Below, in pieces: positions 58,565 to 64,000 of a DNA stretch of 64,000 nucleotides. Origin of the DNA: an uncultured Bacteroides sp. (GTDB taxonomy: Bacteria > Bacteroidota > Bacteroidia > Bacteroidales > Bacteroidaceae); assembly GCF_900547205.1 (NCBI RefSeq), contig NZ_URFY01000001.1, positions 62,001-126,000 of the forward strand, given 5' to 3'. Below the pieces are notes generated by a model. The model had not been told where the DNA came from and made no database searches. It was given only the letters and a program-made list of their open reading frames with translations. The first letter of the stretch is position 1. Each line of letters opens with the position of its first letter. A program made the position numbers and the translations under genes.

Positions 58565-61505
58565 AGATGTTGTATAAGTTTTTATAACGTGTCGTTACAG
58601 TCTCTATCCGGTCTAACGGATTGATTCCCCTCACGCTATTTATCTGGTTATAATAGGTGTTCCAAGTACCCATTAAGCCTATCGTTATATTAGGAGAAAC
58701 CATATATTGTCCGCCCAGTCCCACCATCGTATTGGTGTGCGAGAAAGAGCCGGGCAGTGCATAATCCAACACAGCCGTTTCCGGTGCCGAACCGATGCTT
58801 GCCATGGCGTTGATATTCGTCTTTCCGTCGCTTGCGGGGAAATACTTGGCGCCTACCTGTGCATTATAATAGAAGTTGGAGTTGAAGAAGTGCATATCCA
58901 GCTTCGTGCTGAGGCGAACCGTTTCGATGGTCTTGGCAAGTTCCGCGCCCACGGTGAACAAATTGGTTTTCTCTTCATCCCAGCCCGTGAAGATATAACC
59001 GTTTTCTCCATTGCTCCCGGCGAAGTATTCATCATTCCATTCAAAACGCTTGTCGTAAGCAGCCACGCGCCTGTATCCGATGTGCGCACCTATCTCCCAG
59101 TCATTCTTTAGATAATGGCGCACAGCGACGTCGGCAGTAATGTCCGGGAAATATTTCGTGGCAAACGCTGCATTGACCGTACCACTCCATTTAGGTGAGA
59201 ATTGATGCGTCCATTCGCCTTGCACCTGTATGCCGACACCTCCCGGAGTCTGTTCTTCTGCATCCATGCTGCCGCTAGCCGAACCGCTGCGTCCGGCATA
59301 GTTGATGCGTCCGGTGTAATCGTTCTTTCGCGTCTTGCGTGTATATTCCACCGTAGCAACAGAAGTTATAATGTCTTCTTCTCCGTAGCGTGCACGCAGA
59401 TAAGTCAACGCCAGTTCATTCTTCAGCATCATGCTCTTCAGTCCTGATAAGTGCCGTTGGAAAGAACGATATTCCATGATGGAAGGTTCGTAGAACTTCT
59501 GATAGTAATAAGCGGAATCGGCTTGCTTATAGGCTTCGTACACCACCCCTTTGGTGTATTTCAACGAACGGTTCATGCTGTCGTAAAGCAAGGCGGTGTC
59601 AAGCACGGCTAGTGCTTTCTCCGGTTCTTTTGCTTTCGTCAATTGCAGGGCACGGTATTCGCTGCTCTGCGAGAATGCACCGATAATCTCTTTATTGCTC
59701 GGATATTTGTGAAGTATCGGCTGTAGATATTCCAAAGAAGCTTCGTATCTCCTTTCGCGCTCATAAACCGTTGCCCGCTTGGCTTGGAAGAAAGGCTCTT
59801 CCGGATAGAAATTGATGGCTTGCTCCGTATACTTCTCAAATTCATCGTACCTTCCCAGCAATCCGGACGAATTAATCGCATAGCGCAACCCGAGGTCGCT
59901 CGAAGGGTTGAGGCTGACGAGCTGAACGGCAAAATCGTATGCTTTCTGCGTAGCCCCCGCTTCCATACACCTTTTGATATAGGGCACAGCCAGTTCCTCA
60001 TACCCGATGACGTAGAAGATGCGCATATCTTCATCGCTCTGCTCGATGGCGGAAAGATAAAGTTGCAGCGCTTCTTCGGTTTTGTCCATCTTGTCGAGGA
60101 TAAATGCTCTTTTCAGTGTGCCGTTCTCGTAGTCGGGGAAGTGGATCGTGATGGTGTCCAGTGTGGCGAGTGCTTCATTGTAGCGCTTCATGTTGATGTA
60201 GCAATTCAACGCCTTCTCCCAAGCTGCACCGTTCACTTCCCGGTCGTCCAGATGCTTGTGGGATACGAACAGCACGTGTGGCAATGCTTCCGAATACAAG
60301 CCGAGTTCCATCAACTTGTCGGCTTTCTTCATATGCTGTGCCGACATGGCTAAGGCAATATCGTAATCATCAGGATACATTTCGTACATCTTCTTCAGCG
60401 TTGCAAAAGCAAGGTCGTCCTCGTTCATCTGGCGATAGAGCACATATTCCTTGTACATGATTCCCTTATCCGTATTGCCGTATTGCTTTTTGGCTTCACG
60501 GATATAGAAAAGCGCGTCATCCGTATATCCTCGGGTGACGGATGTATTCAGCAGATAATCCAGTGCTTCCTTATTCTTGTTTCCTCTGTCGAAAGCCATG
60601 CCGTATAGCACATAAGGGTCCCGTTGCTTTTCCGCTCGGGCAGCTTCCATCAACTGCTCGTTGTAAATACGCTGGAGGGCGGGACTGTTGTATCTCCTCA
60701 TTTGTTCGCGAATAAAAGCGAGTGCTTCGGGATAACGCGCCAATTCACCGAGGATACCGACTCTTTTTCTAATCAGTGCCATGCTTCCGGGCAGGGCTAC
60801 CAGTCCGTTCGACGACCATCCCAAAGCCGCTTCCCGGTTTCCGTCCTGTAGATGCAGGTTGATAAGGTCCAGATAATATTCTTCTTCCGGCGATGTTTTG
60901 ATTAGTTCCGTTAGTTTCTCGATAGCTTCTTTCCGGTTGCCGTCTTTCTTCATCTGCCGGTAGCCTACTTCCATGCTGTAGATATAGTCTTTCCGCAGAA
61001 TGGTATCATTGGGATAAATCTGGTTGATTCTCTTCAGCAGGCGGTCGGCTTCCACGTTGTTGTTCTGCTTGCGATACAATTCAATCTTCCTTCGCCACAA
61101 ACCTCTCCAGTATGGATTCACTTCCAGAAGTTCGTTCACGTAGCAGATGGCGCTTGAATAGTTTTCGGTGATATCTTCTACTTCTACCAGCAGATGCTTG
61201 GCATCGACATTGTTGTAGTTATCTTCCACGGCTTTGATAAGATGATAGCGCGAACGGTCATAGTCCTTCACGTTAAACCAATACTTACCCATCAACCATT
61301 CGAGGTCCGATACATTCGGGTATTTCGCAAGGCCTTCATCCAAAAGAGTCTTACCCGCTTCCCATTCTTCGTTGGCAAAATGCTCCTTTACAATCTGGGC
61401 ATACTGCTCCGGAGTCTGGAAGCCTTTGTCAGTCCCCACGGAGGAGGTGATGAGCAAGAGCAGGCAGCCCAATATGGTAATCTTATGAATAAACTCTCTG
61501 TTCAT
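58539..61505 (-). CDS. TPR protein with C-terminal outer-membrane beta-barrel (exopolysaccharide export porin-like)
   Basis: Encodes 988 residues. After a signal peptide, about 30-650 is a long array of TPR-like helical repeats (HFANEEWEAGKTLLDEGLAKYP and many relatives). About 730-988 is a beta-barrel of the YaiO type with alternating aromatic strands, ending YNIYAQIYISF with terminal Phe. This TPR-then-barrel build is that of PgaA, BcsC and AlgK/E-type exporters, where the TPR part lies in the periplasm and the barrel passes the polymer through the outer membrane. It lies 20 bases behind the GT2 synthase gene and overlaps the DUF4838 gene. The polymer type is not known. Confidence 0.85.
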   Translation of the reverse strand: MNREFIHKITILGCLLLLITSSVGTDKGFQTPEQYAQIVKEHFANEEWEAGKTLLDEGLAKYPNVSDLEWLMGKYWFNVKDYDRSRYHLIKAVEDNYNNVDAKHLLVEVEDITENYSSAICYVNELLEVNPYWRGLWRRKIELYRKQNNNVEADRLLKRINQIYPNDTILRKDYIYSMEVGYRQMKKDGNRKEAIEKLTELIKTSPEEEYYLDLINLHLQDGNREAALGWSSNGLVALPGSMALIRKRVGILGELARYPEALAFIREQMRRYNSPALQRIYNEQLMEAARAEKQRDPYVLYGMAFDRGNKNKEALDYLLNTSVTRGYTDDALFYIREAKKQYGNTDKGIMYKEYVLYRQMNEDDLAFATLKKMYEMYPDDYDIALAMSAQHMKKADKLMELGLYSEALPHVLFVSHKHLDDREVNGAAWEKALNCYINMKRYNEALATLDTITIHFPDYENGTLKRAFILDKMDKTEEALQLYLSAIEQSDEDMRIFYVIGYEELAVPYIKRCMEAGATQKAYDFAVQLVSLNPSSDLGLRYAINSSGLLGRYDEFEKYTEQAINFYPEEPFFQAKRATVYERERRYEASLEYLQPILHKYPSNKEIIGAFSQSSEYRALQLTKAKEPEKALAVLDTALLYDSMNRSLKYTKGVVYEAYKQADSAYYYQKFYEPSIMEYRSFQRHLSGLKSMMLKNELALTYLRARYGEEDIITSVATVEYTRKTRKNDYTGRINYAGRSGSASGSMDAEEQTPGGVGIQVQGEWTHQFSPKWSGTVNAAFATKYFPDITADVAVRHYLKNDWEIGAHIGYRRVAAYDKRFEWNDEYFAGSNGENGYIFTGWDEEKTNLFTVGAELAKTIETVRLSTKLDMHFFNSNFYYNAQVGAKYFPASDGKTNINAMASIGSAPETAVLDYALPGSFSHTNTMVGLGGQYMVSPNITIGLMGTWNTYYNQINSVRGINPLDRIETVTTRYKNLYNIYAQIYISF

Positions 61506-61525
61506 TATATCTTATCCTTTCCAAT

Positions 61526-63001
61526 TTATATAGCAGGTTCGGTACTTGCGGCTTCTGCAGTTTTTTCCTCTGCTTTGCTCGCTTTTCTTTGCTTGAATCC
61601 TGTACGTTCCACCTTCTTCCACTTAAAGTCTCTTTTAGTCAGGTAACTGAGATATCCTCTCAGCGAGCAGAAGGTGATGATGGGATGATAGATGATCGGC
61701 TCCAGTATGGAAGCAACGATAATCCACAAGTATTCGTATCCTCTTCTGTAGAGCATCCCCACATAATAGTCGTAAGTGATGACGACGATGGACAGGAACT
61801 GGCAAAAGGTGTAGATGGTGAGATAAATCATCCATGCGGTATTCCAGTTGACAGCTCCGGTGAAGGCAAGATAGAGAAACACAAGTAAGCCGACAAACTC
61901 GATGATGGGTGCCAGAAATTCAAAGATAACCATATAGGGCAGCGTCAATAGCCCCATCTGCTTATAGTTCTTATTGAAAATCATCTTATGATGGATGCTG
62001 AGCGTTTGGAATAATCCAAGCGCCCAGCGGGTACGCTGACGGTAAAGCATGACTAAGTTGGGCGGACCTTCCGTCCAACAACAAGTGTCAGGAATCTGAA
62101 CTATCTTATAAGGGCGTGAGAAGTCGCACATATATCCCACCATGCGCGTAATCAAATCCATGTCCTCCGCATGAGAAGGAGCATCATATCCACCGGCGGC
62201 AATGGCTACCGAACGGTCAAAAAGCCCGAATCCACCGGAAACATTCGGCATTCCGTTGATGGCGGACCAGCCCATTTTGCCAATCAGGTAAGAACGCATA
62301 TACTCCAGATTCTGGAACAACGGAATCGGTGTGCGGGGAGTTCTTACCTCCACTATTTGTCCGTCTTTTACGGTGCATCCGTTTGCCATAAGCATCGTTC
62401 CGCTGACAGCAATTACCTGTGTGTGCGAAGAGATAATAGGCGAGATGCAACGGTAAAGAGCGTATTTCTCGAGGATGCAATCCACATCGGTGCAGATGAA
62501 GTAAGGATAAGAAGCCGCATTGATGCCCGCATTGGAAGCATCCGCCTTGGTTCCACCGTTCTCCTTGTCGACGACGATGAGCTGGCTGTATTTGGGATTC
62601 GTTGATTTCAGAAGCCGCCTGAAGGGTTGGGTCTTGATTCGTTCGATATAGGCGTAGGGTACTTCCACCAGTTCGTAATACTCGGTCATCTTATCCAGCG
62701 TGCTGTCCGTGCTGCCGTCGTTCACGATAACAACCTCGTAGAGCGGATACTCCAATGCCAACATAGAGTTTACATTATCAATAATCGACTTTTCTTCGTT
62801 ATAGGCAGGAGCAATCACCGAAATACCGGGTGTATAGGGAGATTCCTTGATTGTTTTTCGCACATAGCTTTCCACATAATAGTTTTTCCTCCGTTTCAGC
62901 GAGATGAACGAAAGAAAGGCAAATAGGATAAAGGATATAGCCAGCATACTCGTATAAAAGAATACGAAATAATTGAAGAATGTAAATAGAAACTCTCTCA
63001 T
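61526..63001 (-). CDS. Processive family-2 glycosyltransferase (membrane synthase)
   Basis: Encodes 491 residues. One N-terminal membrane segment (about 8-30) precedes a GT2 domain with VVIVNDGSTDST, DVDC (Asp-x-Asp), AEDMD (Glu-Asp) and RQRTRW (the Q/R-x-x-R-W motif). At least three C-terminal membrane segments follow. This D, DxD, ED, QxxRW set marks processive synthases such as PgaC, BcsA and hyaluronan synthase, which polymerise a sugar and push it through the inner membrane. It lies 6 bases behind the HEAT-repeat gene and 20 ahead of the TPR/barrel gene. The basic C-terminal tail is Lys/Ala-rich. Donor sugar unknown; UDP-GlcNAc is the commonest for this branch. Confidence 0.9.
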   Translation of the reverse strand: MREFLFTFFNYFVFFYTSMLAISFILFAFLSFISLKRRKNYYVESYVRKTIKESPYTPGISVIAPAYNEEKSIIDNVNSMLALEYPLYEVVIVNDGSTDSTLDKMTEYYELVEVPYAYIERIKTQPFRRLLKSTNPKYSQLIVVDKENGGTKADASNAGINAASYPYFICTDVDCILEKYALYRCISPIISSHTQVIAVSGTMLMANGCTVKDGQIVEVRTPRTPIPLFQNLEYMRSYLIGKMGWSAINGMPNVSGGFGLFDRSVAIAAGGYDAPSHAEDMDLITRMVGYMCDFSRPYKIVQIPDTCCWTEGPPNLVMLYRQRTRWALGLFQTLSIHHKMIFNKNYKQMGLLTLPYMVIFEFLAPIIEFVGLLVFLYLAFTGAVNWNTAWMIYLTIYTFCQFLSIVVITYDYYVGMLYRRGYEYLWIIVASILEPIIYHPIITFCSLRGYLSYLTKRDFKWKKVERTGFKQRKASKAEEKTAEAASTEPAI

Positions 63002-63007
63002 ATCCTT

Positions 63008-64000
63008 CTAGATTATTTGGTTGATTAATGGGTGCCTGGTGTGGGCAAACAAAATCGCTGTGTGAGAATCTGCCTTTCTCTCCAGTTGCTCGAATGTCTT
63101 TCTACCCATGGCACTGTATTCATAAAGGGCTTTCAGCACAATTCGCTTCGTTGCCCAGTTGTCGGCATCGCCGTATGCATTGTACAAGAATCCCAAAGCC
63201 TTGTCCGTCTTCAGGTCTGCAATGGCAAGTATGATTTTTTGCCTCACCTCTTCCGGTTGCATATGATACATTTCAATCAGTTTAGGTTCTATTTCTTTAT
63301 ATTTCAGTTTCCCCAGCGTCTTAATCGCTTCCCCGCGTATTTCTGCGGAGCGTGCATTCAGTTGCTTGGCCAAGATGGGGGCGCTGTCTGTTTCATTGTA
63401 CAGGCGGATTTCGTTGATGAAGAATATCTTCACGTTCTCTTCGGCGGAGGTATTGACCCATTTAATGAAACTGGGCGTGTTGTATCCCACGATTTTGCGG
63501 TGTTCCAGTATGGCGTGCAATTCCATCATGTCCCATTGCCTGAGCTTCATGCCGATATCTTCGTCGAAGAAACGGAACGGGTTTCCCTGGCTTAGCCACA
63601 TATAAGTATAGCGCGACGAATTTCTCAACTCCATTTCCCGATGGTAGAGGAAACGAACCAATACGGCTTCGGACGCATATCCGTTGATGGACTGAATTAG
63701 TTTCAGTGCTTGGATTTTCGCTCTCTTGCGTCCGAATTGCAGTTCGCGCTCAAAAAAGCGGGTAATCTGAAGAACTGTCTGTATCGTTTGGTAATTGAGC
63801 TCGTTGATTTCATCCTCGTGTACACTCTTTAGCTCAGTGAGTAGCTGTGTGATGATGCGCAGCTCGTTCGGCTTCGGACGTTTCTTGGTATCATACTTCA
63901 GTCTCTCGGCTATTTCTTCTTCGGACAGCGGGTTGGTGTCTAAAGATATAGCTTTCATCTCTTCGTAATATTTGTCGAAGGCTTTATTGTATTTGCGCTT
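63008..64000 (-). CDS. HEAT-repeat protein (cut by window end)
   Basis: The frame is open to base 64000, so the ATG at 63958 is internal (the upstream codons KRKYNKAFDKYYEE are in frame) and the true N terminus is outside. About 331 codons are visible. The C-terminal third shows HEAT-like helical repeats (ARSAEIRGEAIKTLGKLKYKEIEPKLIEMY, PEEVRQKIILAIADLKTDKALGFLYNAY). Such alpha-solenoids act as scaffolds. It is the first visible gene of the exopolysaccharide-type operon, 6 bases ahead of the GT2 synthase. No membrane segment is seen in the visible part. Its role could be assembly or regulation of the synthase. Confidence 0.85.
   Translation of the reverse strand, partial: KRKYNKAFDKYYEEMKAISLDTNPLSEEEIAERLKYDTKKRPKPNELRIITQLLTELKSVHEDEINELNYQTIQTVLQITRFFERELQFGRKRAKIQALKLIQSINGYASEAVLVRFLYHREMELRNSSRYTYMWLSQGNPFRFFDEDIGMKLRQWDMMELHAILEHRKIVGYNTPSFIKWVNTSAEENVKIFFINEIRLYNETDSAPILAKQLNARSAEIRGEAIKTLGKLKYKEIEPKLIEMYHMQPEEVRQKIILAIADLKTDKALGFLYNAYGDADNWATKRIVLKALYEYSAMGRKTFEQLERKADSHTAILFAHTRHPLINQII

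Overview
The window is chromosomal DNA from a Bacteroidales gut commensal, most likely a Bacteroides species. The evidence is a SusC/SusD pair, a hybrid two-component regulator, many SPII lipoproteins, and -7 boxes of the form TAnnTTTG ahead of many genes. Both ends are cut: an S9 peptidase at base 1 and a HEAT-repeat protein at base 64000. I saw no rRNA, tRNA, CRISPR array or intact insertion sequence.

Layout. 1-3650: two S9 peptidases and a small lipocalin-like protein. 3985-13336: housekeeping genes (ybeY, an SpmA/SpmB-like fusion, DUF3592, ruvB, a Wzx-type flippase, DUF389, an S46 dipeptidyl-peptidase). A small element with inverted repeats, carrying a shortened four-helix-bundle gene, sits behind ruvB. 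13350-17417: a hybrid two-component regulator. 17600-22300: an accessory stretch with an Rpn-type nuclease, repeat-rich intergenic DNA, a hypothetical gene, two tandem copies of a likely small-RNA gene, and an AAA-ATPase/PD-(D/E)XK protein.

22300-42500: a polysaccharide utilization locus on the minus strand, in three transcription units. These are GH76-GH125-SGNH esterase; SusC-SusD-SusE-like-GH76-SGNH esterase; and GH97-GH2. All three start at promoters carrying the same operator layout, 24 bases upstream of the -7 box. GH76 and GH125 point to an alpha-1,6-mannan backbone. GH97 (retaining, alpha-galactosidase type), GH2 and two esterases suggest a galactose-decorated and possibly acylated fungal mannan. 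The tail of a GH92 mannosidase remains as a 63-residue relic after the GH2 terminator.

42600-55840: mostly core genes: a DEAD-box helicase, a lipoprotein phosphatase, a LOG/arabinose-5-phosphate isomerase/PfkB operon, an M16 peptidase, and a dapB-lepB-lepB paralogue-wbqC operon. The second signal peptidase has lost both catalytic residues. 55841-64000: a minus-strand operon of HEAT protein, processive GT2 synthase, TPR plus beta-barrel protein, DUF4838 lipoprotein and DUF1573 lipoprotein, which looks like a synthase-dependent exopolysaccharide system.

The most unusual non-coding signal is 22-bp periodic tandem repeats in three separate intergenic regions (3780-3889, 18957-19044, 49593-49790). 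The sequences differ but the period is identical, and dyads occur in most units. A 250-bp nested palindrome at 49252-49501 lies beside the third array.
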